From positions 10,127,072 through 10,191,071 of the forward strand of contig OW285189.1 of NCBI GenBank assembly GCA_935421135.1: DNA of 64,000 nt, read 5' to 3'. Under the pieces are notes generated by a model, which saw only the letters and a list, made by a program, of their open reading frames with translations, was not told the DNA's origin and did no database searches. Below, one piece after another: positions 1 through 11,495 of the stretch. Each line of letters begins with the position of its first letter. The stretch's first letter is position 1. Made by a program: the position numbers and the translations under genes. The stretch comes from Bugulina stolonifera. Its lineage: Eukaryota > Bryozoa > Gymnolaemata > Cheilostomatida > Bugulidae.

Positions 1-1180
1 ATAAAAACAAGTGCATGCCTGAAAGTTTCACAAGTCCTTTTGTCAACTACTATTAAAATTTTTTCCCACTATTACTGGTTGTTTTGGTAGTTGGTGGTGA
101 TAGTAGTTTAATAATTCTAACCTCTCTATTTAGATCATCACTAGCTAGCAATTACATCTACCACTACTACAAATACTATAAAAAATAACAACAATAATAA
201 TAATGTGAACAACGCTACTGTCATTTCATTTTCCATTTTTTCTTTTTATAAAATTGATTAATAATAATTATAACAAATAATAGTTATAACAATAATATAA
301 TATATTATAATATATAATATTATTATTATGATTATAATATTATATGTCATAATATATAATATAATAATAATTATTATTATTATAATTATCAATTTAAAAT
401 TAATAACAGAAAACCTTTAGGGCCGGCCAGAATACTAAGAAAAGTTTTGAGTCTCCCCAGGCTAGTTGTTCTAATCCGAGGCCAAAAAAACTTAAACCAG
501 CTTAACAACATGCTGTGCATACTACCAATAGTACCACAAATTAATTATTATAATCATTATTTATTAGTTGCAATAACAGGAGTGGTGGTAGTAGTTCGTA
601 GTAATGTAATTATTATCATTTTAAAAAAATCAAAAAATATACGTTTGGGACGTCAGGGGATGGCAAACCATAGCATCAGCTAACAAATTTTAAACTGTAA
701 AGTAATAGCTTACGTGTGAAATGACTTGTCACGAGTCCTGGATGAGTTATTACTGCACAAAACTTTGGCATAGCTAATTACATTCACGTGCAAAAGTGCA
801 AACCGGAACTTTGTCTAAAGCAAAAAAGTGGGTCCTTACGGCTTCACTGGCTTTCTATATAGTACTGGCTCTATCCTACCTCTATGTCTATAACTACTAA
901 ATCTTAATTTTTATTTTCAGCCAAATTTACAAGCATGCTAGCAGCTAGTAATTTAATAATATTAATAAAATGATATTCATATTTTTCATAATCATAATGA
1001 TTATAATAATCAATTCAGAGGCTTCGTGAGTGCCCCAATCAAAAAAGTTTTTGCCCCTTTTATGCAACTCACTCTATTGCCCCAGCCCTAGGTTGGCAGG
1101 TCTGAGGCTCGTCCATGAGAATTTTGTGTTCAATGTGCTCTTCGATTTAAAAATATGAGCACATGAGTCGCTGGCATTAA
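1..1180. other. AT-rich intergenic spacer
   Basis: Very AT-rich DNA with runs of alternating A and T near 240-400 and scattered stop codons in every frame. I see no splice-bounded coding segment, RNA gene or terminal inverted repeat here. A 78-codon open frame near 447-683 is low-complexity and not supported as a gene. Confidence 0.6.
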
Positions 1181-1188
1181 GCGAGTAG

Positions 1189-1500
1189 CAGTGTTCGAAG
1201 TGTGGTTATACGGGAGTATACGGTGTGTATCCACCTCAATTTTAGTGGTTATACGGCCATCAGGCGTGTACCCTAATGTTAATAGCAGTTTTTGCTCTTA
1301 CAGTTTATGTGTACCTGGTAGTGTAGGGGTAGCGTGCTTGACTCTTAATCCAATCTCACTAGAGCATAATTTTTTTTCATTTAGTAATTCACTAGTTTCT
1401 TAGCTACTATAAGATTATGTGAAAAGCTATACCATAACCTACTTATCTGCAAGATTGCATGCACCGTGTACCCACTTCATTTTTTCCACTTCGAACACTG
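1189..1500. mobile_element. hAT-type MITE, family 1 (312 bp)
   Basis: The element is bounded by a perfect 14-bp terminal inverted repeat, CAGTGTTCGAAGTG at the left and its reverse complement at the right. It is flanked by an exact 8-bp direct repeat, GCGAGTAG, at 1181-1188 and 1501-1508. An 8-bp target duplication with CAGNG termini is the signature of hAT transposons. No transposase is encoded, so it is non-autonomous. Confidence 0.85.
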
Positions 1501-1508
1501 GCGAGTAG

Positions 1509-2486
1509 ACAACTCCGTTGAATCGTGATGCCCTTCTACATTGCTAAACAAGTATAAAAGCAATGCACATGAGCACGGCTCTGGCGCTTATTACGTCACA
1601 GCTATAGCATTCAATCAAAATCATTTTTATGGAGAGATAAACATAATCGTTCATCGAGATAGCCAATAGTTTGAGCACTATTTCCATTTAGTTTGGGCAT
1701 CTTGTAGGGCCCACTGCGAGCATACGTGTACCCTCTTGTTATTGCCTGTGTTTGGGTAACCGGTAACCCATAGATTTAGTCAAGGTAGTGTTTAGTACCA
1801 GCCTTCATGTGGTAATGTGCTAGGTAGACATCAGTTTGCCAGGGTACAGTATTCTGGCAGCAGGACTTGATTTAAACCAAAGTGGAGCCAGTTCATGCTA
1901 GAGTACTCCATAATAGTAATGTGAGCCATCATTGAATGGCTGCAAGCATCCTGGTGAGATTATGTTGTGTCGTTGAGTTCCCCATAATTAAATAAGACAT
2001 TTGGGCATTGGAGCGTTGACACAGGGTGTCCTATCTAGTCTTTATATTAAATCTATGGAGTAATCAATCTCAAATCGGGTGGCTTACTATGTAACATACA
2101 TGTAGTTCAGTGAATCTTATCATAGTAATGAGAAAATGCGGTGGTGCAATTCTCGTATATGTTGTTTTTGTATTCTCGATTTCTCTGCTAATAGCCTACT
2201 GAATGAATATGTTGTGTAAGATTTGTTATCGGTTGCACAAACATTTTATTAATTTCTAATTCGAAATGATTTAATGTTTTCTTTCGGATGAACTTTGCTT
2301 TAACTAACAAATTCTGATTTCAACAATAATTTTGAATCTTAGTAAAATTAAAACCTGACATAGTATTTTGTATAAATTGTCAACCAATTGTTCCTATTAA
2401 TATTGTGGATATATTGAATTTTATTCCTACTCAATTTTCAGCTCCACTTATCAGTAAATTTAAAATGGCCATATCTCACATATTAT
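1509..2486. other. Spacer without a visible gene
   Basis: Sequence of ordinary composition between two MITEs. Open frames are short and none is bounded by convincing splice sites. No RNA gene was recognised. Confidence 0.5.
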
Positions 2487-3395
2487 CAGGGGTGGGACTA
2501 GCGCGGGTTGAAACGCTATTCGATTGTGCTAATCTCTTCTTTTGCAGCAGCGAACTGCTGTGACACGCTTTCTTTCAATTTCTGTCAATTTTTAATAGCG
2601 TTTCAACCAATACGCTTCAATTTTCAGCCCAACTGATACACTTCGTGAAATTGCTAACCAACTCAATTTAATTTCAGGATTACATGGGTGTTTAAAGCTT
2701 TTTGTCTTCAAAAACATAGTCTACACAAAGAAAAAACATACAAAGAATAAATTATAGTATGTGTAGAGAATACCTTTATATTAGAAGTCTAAAATACTAC
2801 CGGGTAACCACAAATATATAATATTTTAGACATTGACAGAAAATCATGGGGAGATAAGTCTAAATTTTACTTTGTACATATATTACTGCTCCAATAGTAC
2901 ATGTACAACTGTACAACACTGATGCTTCTACAATTTCCACAGACAGACAATTTGAAGGTTATATATGTGATGCCTAACACACATGCATTTGACTTGGCTA
3001 TATTACATTGAGTATGTTGCTGCTACCCTGATACCTTCTTATCACGTTATCAATGATGTTTCAAATCCATGGCGAAGCCCTAGTGTGCATTGTAGAAAAT
3101 AATATACATGTAAACACAATATGAACTCTGCAAAACAATGTGGCTGAAGAGAAGTAAACAAGAAATAGCTGTGTTTGTGCTTTTTAATTTTCATGGAAAT
3201 AAATGGGCACCTTTGAATTGCTCTCTCAAATCTAATTTGAGAGAAGACAACTTCTAATTAATAGCGATTCAGCGGATATAAAAGCTATTCTCTATATTTA
3301 AATTTCACTATCGCATAGGCAGATTCTCTATTCTTGTAGTGAATAGCTAATAGCACATATTTCTCTATTTTTAAAACTATCGACTCCCACCCCTG
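2487..3395. mobile_element. hAT-type MITE, family 2 (909 bp)
   Basis: The left end begins CAGGGGTGGGA and the right end finishes with TCCCACCCCTG, an 11-bp terminal inverted repeat. The exact 8-bp repeat CATATTAT flanks it at 2479-2486 and 3396-3403. The interior has no long open frame, so this is a non-autonomous hAT copy that depends on transposase made elsewhere. Near the right third it contains an AGAAGACAACTTC motif that recurs across the window. Confidence 0.85.
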
Positions 3396-3584
3396 CATAT
3401 TATCCTAGTGTCAATGCATAGAATATTGGCCAACTAGTAGCATGTCCTTCAAAAGTATACTACATGTATTTGTTGTATCAAGCAGTGCCAGAAATATATT
3501 ATAGATTTTAAGAATCTCAGATCCATTAAGTGCTTCCGGTGGCCGGGATTCCACCCTTGCCATGTTTTCTGGGGTGCTCTACAA

Positions 3585-3922
3585 CAGTGGTGCCTAAATT
3601 ACGATAAGTTTGGAAGTTGTTATAAGTTAGCAGAGAGGGTGTAAAATTCCTTGGTTTGCCAATACTTTATTGCAAAGCAAGACTGTTTTCACCTGTCACA
3701 CTAACTACTTCTCTTGTTGAAGACCAGATCTACTTGTAAGAAATGTTTATTTGAAAATTGTAAATATGGTGCCTACATTCATACCTCATTCAATTACATT
3801 TTGTGCCTATTTACATATTGAAACACATCCTGTAAACACACATATCTCTGTACTAATACCTGGCCCCAATCTTGGGGCCCGGTCTCCTGTTTGGCCCCCA
3901 CCAAAATAATTGGACACCCCTG
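3585..3922. mobile_element. Degenerate hAT-type MITE, family 3 (338 bp)
   Basis: The left end reads CAGTGGTGCC and the right end GGACACCCCTG; the inverted repeat is imperfect. The flanking octamers, CTCTACAA and CTCTGCAG, agree at six of eight positions, as expected for an older insertion. No coding potential. The call is weaker than for the other hAT copies. Confidence 0.55.
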
Positions 3923-4318
3923 CTCTGCAGTATCAACAGGAAGTGTATGTTCACATCCTTAGTTTTACTTTTAACCCATAGGCCTATTTTTTATAGCTGT
4001 GTGCTCTGCCCGTCATGAAAATTGTCATGTCCACCTGGATAGTGTGGGCCTAGTCACACAACATACATGTACGTCTGGAGCACTAGAGCGAACAAGAAGA
4101 CCCAGCCAAATCAGCTAGAGTGCTAGATATATGGAGAGAGAACAACTTGCAGACTTTGTGCATAAAAAGGATCACTTGCAAGACAGATAGAGCGTATTGA
4201 GGTGGAACTGTAGCCAATCATGGTAGAAACAACCTGGACTGATGACTCTGCACAGGTTGATGGGGGTGGCACTAATTGTTGAGGTGATGGTTGTTCTGTA
4301 TTTTCTTATCTCACTATA

Positions 4319-4616
4319 AAAACAAAACTCACCGACTTATACTCCTCGGCGTGACCAGCCCCTAGCAGCTCTCACTGCCAGGTGCCAGTGCTGGCCAACT
4401 CCCTGTGAGAAAGGCCCAGATAACTTGGCCTTTTTGGCAGGGGTAGAGGAGTTGCCTTGAAGCCATGCTGGCTTACATGACCCCAAGGACTTTAATATGG
4501 GGCGCAGGAGCAATTGTGGCTGGATGCTCTTCCTAACACCACCGTGACCGGGGTGTGAACCTGGAACCTTCAGCATGAAAGCTGAGCATTCTAACCCCTA
4601 AGCCACGGCTGCTCCC
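4319..4616 (-). mobile_element. tRNA-derived SINE with 18-bp target duplication
   Basis: On the minus strand the 5' end is tRNA-like: an A-box segment (GTGGCTTAGGGGTTAGAATG), an anticodon-arm-like stretch and a B box (GGTTCACACCC). A non-tRNA body of about 220 bp follows. An exact 18-bp direct repeat beginning TTTTCTTATC lies at 4301-4318 and 4617-4634. Long perfect target duplications are the mark of target-primed reverse transcription by LINE machinery, so this is a fairly young insertion. It sits just upstream of an exon of the zinc-finger gene. Confidence 0.85.
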
Positions 4617-4666
4617 TTTTCTTATCTCACTATATTGTTATATTAATATTGCAGACGATTTGGCAC

Positions 4667-7600
4667 ATGTTCAGTAAGACACCCTCTCAACTCGATACAC
4701 TAGCCATGGAGATACTTGATGGTGAGTTTAGTATAATATATGGCCTGCATTCTGATTTCACAGATGAAAGGCTGGTTTGATATTTTGGAGATTTTCTGGA
4801 ATTGGGACCATCTTACCTCCTAATCATTCCCTCTTAGCACACTCTAGCTGACTTAACATCCAGTCTACATCGCATTCTATGGATCTCTTATAGGTTTTAG
4901 TCTGTAGGTCATTTTATATACTCTAGAGCAGGGGTTCCCAACCTGGAGCAAATTTTGAAAATCTAGGAGTTACAATACAAGTTATCAACTGACACATTTT
5001 TGACATTGATTTTCAATTACAGACTATCAAGCAATTGACACTCGGGCTCTAATGCATAAACTTGTTGCAGTTGAGCTAAATCAGTGAGAAAGTTATAAAA
5101 ATTACAATCTGTGAAAGTTATACTATGTATATTACTCTCTTATCATTACATAATTTAATAACTAAACATTTTATACCATACTGCATTTACCTGTATTTAC
5201 ATGTATTAATCTAGATGACGCATGCACACCAATGATTTTAGTCAAATTAAACACAGTTTTACTAAGGGGTACATTGTTTGCCACATGACTACCGAAAAAG
5301 GTTGGGAACCTCTGCTTTAGAGTCTAAACTCTGTATTAGTTTTAGACTCATATTGTAACGATTTTATTACTTTCCATTATTATGGCTATATGAAACTTGT
5401 ATTGACTCCGGATTAGTCAGTTTCTAGTTGCTGGTGATTAACGCTATGTAGGCCTATACAGTATGGAGTGTAAAGCATGCACTATACGATGTAGTGCTGG
5501 AGTAATGTTTACTACCAATGCTATATTGTTATTCTATTTTATCATTTTATATTCTGTAGTTAAAGAGGAGCTAGCATCTAATTACGGAGTTGATATTCCA
5601 GGAGGTAAATACTGATTTACTATATGTATGATAAGTTATAGGTCTTTGTATTACATGTTACTAATTTGGGGTTGTGTTCACATTTGTAAGACACCCGTAC
5701 AATACTACCTTGCATATCACCCCTAACATCCTATAAAGCGCAAAGTGGCCATAATAAGAGGGGTGCCCCTTGTGCAGTTTGCTCAGAGCATGTCTACTGC
5801 TCACTGGGGAAGCTTTTTTTTTAAGGTTGTTAGCTGGTGTAGTGGTAGCATGTTGGGTTCACTGTGCTAGGCGATTAGGTGCCATGGAGGCCCCGAGTTC
5901 AAACCCCAGTCAGGGACTGGTATTTTCATGGATTTGGAACCAGTCTCTGACAGCTCAAAAGTAAATTCCTTCCTTAAAATTACATATTATGTAAGATAAT
6001 GGCCAAACCCCCAAATATTATTCTGTTTTTAAATTTTTCTTTTCTTCACGATGTATATTTAGGCCTAGTTGTTAGTTGTGGATGTGGCAGTAGAGTAGTA
6101 GTTGTCAGACAGGTAGTATTGGATGGAATAACTTAACTGAATGCAAATACTTGTAATTATATTAAAAAATGAAACACAAATAAGCTGTTTCTCGACAAAT
6201 AAGTATTTACATGTATATTCCGATTTTCCGTTGTACAGATATAGAGATAAAGATAGAACCAGATGATACTGAACGATATTCTGTTGATATGGAGGTTGAT
6301 GGTAACAGAGATATTGGAACACATATTCAAGGTGAATATGTTTATATACATGCGTATATATACATATACTCAATCTGCATACAGTGTACTGTTTCGGTGT
6401 TTAACACCTCATCAGTGCAGCTCAGAGATATGCCTGGGAGAACACCTTAGCAATACTGTATATTTACAGCAAAGCGTATTTAAAAGGTGTGAAATCCACT
6501 GAACCAAAGTTCTCAAGCTGCCAGAGACAGCGAGAATTGCGTAATGCCACCAGTTCAGTGTATCTCCCAGGTAAAGTGCTCAAGAAATTGGTATTGCTAC
6601 CAATTTCGAGCGTAATACTCAATCTGCATACAGTGTACTGTTTCGGTGTTTAACACCTCATCAGTGCAGCTCAGAGATATGCCTGGGAGAACACCTTAGC
6701 AATACATATATATATATTTGCAATGGACAGGCGAATCAGTCCTTCTAATGACACCTAATCGCACATTGGACAAAAAAACACATTGCCCCTTCATCGGCTC
6801 AGCACCCTTTAAAAGGAAACTTCGCTGATGAACAGTTGATGTGTACTGGGCCAACGGAATATCTGCTACGTAGTGTTGAGGGGTTTGGTCATTTTGGTTG
6901 TATCATATTTCGAGATGTTCCACCTGTTGGAGTGACCCTTCCAATTCGTTTTACTTCGTTTTTCTTCCTAGAATTTTGGTCACAACTGCCTCTACCCATG
7001 TAGGTAGTCTGTCACATCTAGGCCCGCAGTACAGTGCATAGAAATCTGTTTCCACAGTGTACCGTTGTAGTTTCCTGGTGCTGCAGTTGTCTTGCATCTG
7101 TTTTCCTTGGGTAAGTTGTGCTGGAGATGATAACAGAGCATCTGTCTTAGTGCTGATTTGTCTACCATTGAGTAGTTCACTAGGAGAAAATTCATAAGAT
7201 AGAGGTATCCTGTTGTACTGCATCTGGGATTCCTAGCGAGCTTCCTTTATAGGGCGGTTAATTGTTTGAACATCAATTTGATATTATCCATCTCCTTGCT
7301 GTATCAAGGAATCTACTGAAACACCGAGCTGTTGAATTCTATTTTTGCCCAGAAGATTTAGATTAGGTGCTTTGATGATAACAAATGGCAGTGTCTTCTG
7401 TTTATCTCTCCATTGAGTTTTAAGGTGACAGATTCCCACAGTGTCAATCTGATGGTGGGTAGCCGACTTGTAGTGGACCTTTGGTGATTGAAGAAGGGGT
7501 GATCCGAACTTCCTCCAGTCCTGTAGTGATAGAAAGTTGTATCCACTTCCAGTAGTTGTGGTTGTCCTTGAAGTGTCGGCTTCATTTGAAATATGTGAAT

Positions 7601-9834
7601 CAGCGTGTACTGTGTTTAGTGTCCTTATCACATTCAGTGTTTGACTGCTGTATTTCTTCTTACGTGATACCACTTCCAGAGGTCCTGTAATTTTGCAGTA
7701 GTTACATGTCATATTCTTGTATCTGCAGTCCCTGGATTGATGATTGCTTATGCCACAGCGATTACAAGGTCGATTAGAAGCTTTGGCTGCGTCATTGTTG
7801 TGTGTAGTTGATGAATAGCATTGGGTGGTCCATGAACCGTTTCCCTTGTTACTTTAGCGGCTTATTCTGTTTCTATAGCCGCTTCTATAGCTCTGTTAAA
7901 GGTGATGTTCCATCTTTGAGTTTGAGGAGTGCCTTTAGTATAGCCTCATTTCTTAGCGAACAGATAAATCTTGCCCAGAGGGTTTCATCTTGGGGTTGGT
8001 TATTAAAGGAAAGATATGTGTTTGCATCATTGTCGAACTCTAGCGGCAAGTTCAGAGGTTGTCTCTGCTGGCTCTCTCCTCATGTCACTCCAGAATTTAT
8101 ATCTCTCCCTAATGATGAAAGTTCTTAGGTTGTATTGTGGCTTCATATAGTTGTGGATTTCATTCGTAGTGAGTTGGTTGATATCCTTCTTTGGTGTTTG
8201 CTGCTCTGTTCAATTACTCAACTGGTGTATATGTTTCAAAAGTGAACAGTTCAACACCGGACAGTTCGAGACACCAAACCCCAACCCTCAGATTTCAACT
8301 TTGTTTTTATGTTCAATACTATTTTTTACTTCATTAAATTAATTAATTGATTAAAATTAGTTATCTGTAAGTTGTGTTCTTCTCAATGGAATCTACACAG
8401 TTTCTTCGAACTGTCCGGTTGTGAAACGTCCTGTTTCGAACTATGTTTTTTCAAATGTCCCATTACCTTGACTTGTATGTATGTGTGTGCGTGCGTACGT
8501 ACGTATGTATAATGGATAATGGCTATCTAGCCAAAAGTTAGCTATGGCTATAAGTTAGACAAAAAGCTGTAAAAAAGTAGATGATATTCAATGTCTTAGC
8601 AGTCACTATAGTTTATTTCCTGTTCTTTATTGCTACACCACCAGCCTAAAGGCTCCACCAAAGATAGTGGAAGGAAAGATAGGACAGTCAATGATAATAC
8701 CCTGTCCTACCATACATCTGTTGAGTTTTTAGATAGCTGTCCGACTAGCATAACTGACTTGAGTTTTGTGTACCCTGTAAGAAGATAATTGTTTATGTAA
8801 ATAGACTGTTAATACATACGGTGCCGTTGTAAATAATATTCCCTGATTAGTCGATGAAACACCAATAGTGGTAGTAGAGTCGTAGACAAAGTATCACATT
8901 TCCTTGCTTAACCCGGACCACCTTTGGAAGTGGGTATGAGCTGTTTTTGGGCTGAATGTCACTGTTTTTGGATAGCTCAGTTTTGGTGGTCAGAGCCTCA
9001 TTCTAGTACAAACACAGCCTCGAGTCTTTAGTGTATAGTTATAATAACGTGTATGATTGCTTCATTCTAGAGATAAAACTAGAACCTGGTGTTGCAGATG
9101 TAATGGATGATAACAGGGCCATTACTACTACCTCTACTCAAGGTGAGAAGCTATACAAATGCACAAAGTGTGAGTATCAAAGTTCACATCGAAGTAATCT
9201 GTCAAAGCACATGAACACACACACTGGGGAGAAGCCATACAGTTGTTCACTGTGTGATTATCAATGTTCACAGAGTAGTAATCTAGTAACACACATGAAG
9301 AGACACACTGGGGAGAAGCCATACAAGTGTACACTATGTGACTATCAATGTTCACAGAGTAGTAATCTAGTAACACATATGAAGAAACACACTGGGGAGA
9401 AGCCATACAAGTGTACACTATGTGACTATCAGTGTTCACATCGTAGTAACCTATTAAGACACACGAAGACACACACTGGGGAGAAGCCATACAAGTGTTC
9501 ACTATGCGACTATCAATGTTCACAGAGTAGTCAACTATCAAGACACATGAGAAGACACACTGGGAAGAAGCCATACAGTTGTTCACTGTGTGACTATCAA
9601 TGTTCATGGAGTAGTTCTCTAGTAACACACATGAGGAGACACACTGGGGATAAGCCATACAGTTGTTCACTGTGTGACTATCAATGTTCACATAGTAGTC
9701 ATCTAGTAACACACATGAGAAGACACACTGGGGAGAAGCCATACAAGTGTACACTATGTGACTATCAATGCTCAGATAGTAGTCACCTATCAAGACACAT
9801 GAAGACACACACCATAGAAGTGTACAGTGTGTGA
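4667..9834 (+). CDS. C2H2 zinc-finger protein with eight tandem fingers
   Basis: Exons: 4655-4721 (ATG at 4667), 5560-5604, 6239-6331 and 9071-9834; all introns are phase 1 and the sum is 957 nt (318 residues). A further in-frame 5' exon at 4220-4255, starting MVETTW, is possible but has a weak donor. The last exon encodes eight consecutive C-X2-C-X12-H-X3-H fingers joined by TGEKP-type linkers, so the product is expected to bind DNA in the nucleus; the target is unknown. The second, third and fourth exons each open with a psi-K-x-E motif (VKEE, IKIE, IKLE), the consensus for SUMO attachment. The fingers are near copies of one another at DNA level, a recently expanded array. The frame ends abruptly after finger eight, and broken finger sequence continues downstream, so the original protein was probably longer. 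The specific orthologue is not recognised. Confidence 0.8.
4929..5314. mobile_element. hAT-type MITE, family 4 (386 bp), in a zinc-finger gene intron
   Basis: The ends read CAGGGGTTCCCAACCT and, inverted, CAGAGGTTCCCAACCT, differing at one base. The flanking octamers are CTCTAGAG (4921-4928) and CTTTAGAG (5315-5322), seven of eight matching. This CAGGGGTTCCCAACC terminus is common among animal hAT MITEs. It has no coding capacity and lies within an intron. Confidence 0.8.
5784..5970 (+). mobile_element. tRNA-derived SINE, plus-strand copy
   Basis: An A-box-like stretch (AGCTGGTGTAGTGGTAGCAT) and a B box (GAGTTCAAACCCC) about 40 bp apart resemble a tRNA head, followed by a short body. A second copy of the same family, inverted, is at 37800-37975 and a degraded one near 25320. 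The 64-codon open frame running across it is incidental. Confidence 0.75.
6366..6705. repeat. 91-bp direct repeat pair with internal hairpin
   Basis: The segment 6366-6456 recurs without change at 6615-6705, 249 bp away. The spacer contains a short hairpin (AAATTGGTA / TACCAATTT with a 4-nt loop) near 6588-6609. This looks like two units of a tandem or composite repeat inside an intron of the zinc-finger gene; the family is not recognised. Confidence 0.75.
6951..8128 (-). pseudogene. Internally deleted Ty3/Gypsy-like gag-pol remnant
   Basis: Read on the minus strand, the order is: a gag-like segment (includes WARFICSLRNEAILKALLK, about 7900-8000), a zinc knuckle of the form C-X2-C-X4-H-X4-C (about 7719-7772), a stretch around 7284-7712 resembling the protease region (motif NLNLLGKN near its end), and then a piece like the C-terminal end of an integrase (PSELLNGR, about 6951-7223). 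Reverse transcriptase and RNase H, normally between the last two, are absent. Frames are interrupted by stops and shifts, so it is dead. It lies antisense in an intron of the zinc-finger gene. Family assignment rests on motif order, not on alignment. Confidence 0.65.
8256..8419. repeat. 14-bp perfect inverted repeat with 136-bp spacer
   Basis: ACCGGACAGTTCGA at 8256-8269 is matched by its reverse complement at 8406-8419. It may be part of a degraded foldback element; no target duplication was found. Confidence 0.5.
8476..8512. repeat. TG/CGTA microsatellite
   Basis: Alternating purine-pyrimidine tract of ATGT, GCGT and ACGT units within an intron. Simple-sequence DNA only. Confidence 0.7.
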
Positions 9835-10189
9835 CTATCTACATGTATGTTCACATAGTGGTAGTCTGGCAGAACACATGAGAAGATACACTGGGTAGGA
9901 GCCATATAATGTGTACCATGTGACTATCAACGTTGATATAGCAGCCGTTACATAGATACTGTGCATGTACTCATCACTATTTAAATGTGCAATTTTTTAT
10001 TACATGTGTTTCCTAAAAATGGTGCAAGTGTGATTTAGCAAGGTTTTCTGCAATAAATTGTTCTATTTTATAACTCAAAATATTGTTGTTTAGCACTGAA
10101 TATAAGTTAAATGCTTCCAGAAAACTTAATTATGTTCTTACCTTCTTGCCAAAGAAACTGTGGATGCTGCGTAATAAACATGTAACATG

Positions 10190-10436
10190 TACAACTACAC
10201 ATACACCTACCCATACACATACAGCTACACCTACGGCTACACATAACACCGACATGTACACCAAAAACTACACGTACAAGTGCACCATACAGTTACACAC
10301 CTACTCCGACAGCTACACCTACAGATACGTGTACAACTACACATACATCTACACCTACAACTACACATATATGCACACTTACAGCTACAGGTACACATAC
10401 AGCTACACCTACAACTACGCATGCATCTACATCAAC
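10190..10436 (+). repeat. ACA-CTACAC-rich minisatellite
   Basis: Irregular repeats of about 6-12 bp built from ACACCTAC, ACAGCTAC and ACAACTAC. The tract separates the two copies of the zinc-finger gene tail. Open frames through it on both strands are by-products of the repeat. Confidence 0.75.
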
Positions 10437-10439
10437 ACA

Positions 10440-10608
10440 AGTGTACAGTGTGTTATTATCAATCTTCAGATAGTAGTAGCCTATCAAGACACATGAAGAC
10501 GCACACTGGGGAGAAGCCATACAAGTGTACAGTGTGTGACTATCAATGTTCACGGAATAGTTCACTAGCAACACACATGAGGAGACACACTGGGGAGACA
10601 ACATACTA
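10440..10608 (+). pseudogene. Detached C2H2 finger fragment
   Basis: Encodes one finger lacking its normal start (CTVCYYQSSDSSSLSRHMKTH), a TGEKP linker and one intact finger ending in a TGE linker, then a stop at about 10607. More damaged finger sequence follows to 10690. It is not preceded by an acceptor or start and is cut off from the eight-finger exon by a stop and a minisatellite, so it is most likely a remnant produced by the local duplication. Confidence 0.65.
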
Positions 10609-11057
10609 GTGTACACTATGTGACTATCAATATTCACAGAATAGTTTTCTTAGTAACACACATGAAGACGCACTCTGGGGTAAAGCCATAGAAGTGTACA
10701 GTGTGTGACTATCTACATGTATGTTCACATAGTGGTAGTCTGGCAGAACACATGAGAAGATACACTGGGTAGGAGCCATATAATGTGTACCATGTGACTA
10801 TCAACGTTGATATAGCAGCCGTTACATAGATACTGTGCATGTACTCATCACTATTTAAATGAGCAATTTTTTATTACATGTGTTTCCTAAAAATGGTGCA
10901 AGTGTGATTTAGCAAGGTTTTCTGCAATAAATTGTTCTATTTTATAACTCAAAATATTGTTGTTTAGCACTGAATATAAGTTAAATGCTTCCAGAAAACT
11001 TAATTATGTTCTTACCTTCTTGCCAAAGAAACTGTGGATGCTGCGTAATAAACATGT

Positions 11058-11487
11058 CAAATTTTGTTCATAATGAAATATACACATGTAAATACTACAT
11101 CTATTTGGGTAAATTTCCTTCACAAACAGTGAGGGGGATATTTATGGCTTAGAATCCTCTATAAACTTTATAAGCTATCTATAATTCTATATAATCTCCA
11201 AAATAACCGCAAAATCATGTTCATTGTTGTAAACACCACGACATGGTATTCCGACAGGAGTTGACTGCCCTTGACATATCGACACTTTCGCGGTTTTCGA
11301 GAAAATTCTAGTCTACTTTTAAACCACAAGTTATTGTAGATGTAATATAATTGACACTAGGATATGATGAGAGGCGCGAGGCTGAAGCTTACACATCAGA
11401 TCAGATTCTGTCATATATTATTAATTTCCGAACTAAAGGGGATAACGCATTCCCACACCCTATATTTATCATGATTACGATTGTTGT
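11058..11487. other. Spacer without a visible gene
   Basis: Unique AT-rich sequence between the duplicated zinc-finger tail and the next MITE. No splice-bounded open frame or RNA gene was recognised. Confidence 0.5.
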
Positions 11488-11495
11488 ATTATCAT

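Larger units (their letters stand above)
9812..11057 (+). repeat. 372-bp segmental duplication of the zinc-finger gene 3' end
   Basis: The block 9812-10183 is repeated at 10686-11057 with no indels and one difference noticed (T versus A about 170 bp in). It spans the end of the finger frame and what looks like the 3' untranslated region, including AATAAA-type signals. A microsatellite and two to three more fingers lie between the copies. The near identity means the duplication is recent. Confidence 0.85.

Noticed and set aside
447..683. A 78-codon frame in the first kilobase
   Set aside because: Low-complexity hydrophobic translation, no splice sites or recognisable domain.
9134..9808. A 224-codon minus-strand frame opposite the zinc fingers
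   Set aside because: An antisense shadow of the tandem finger repeats.
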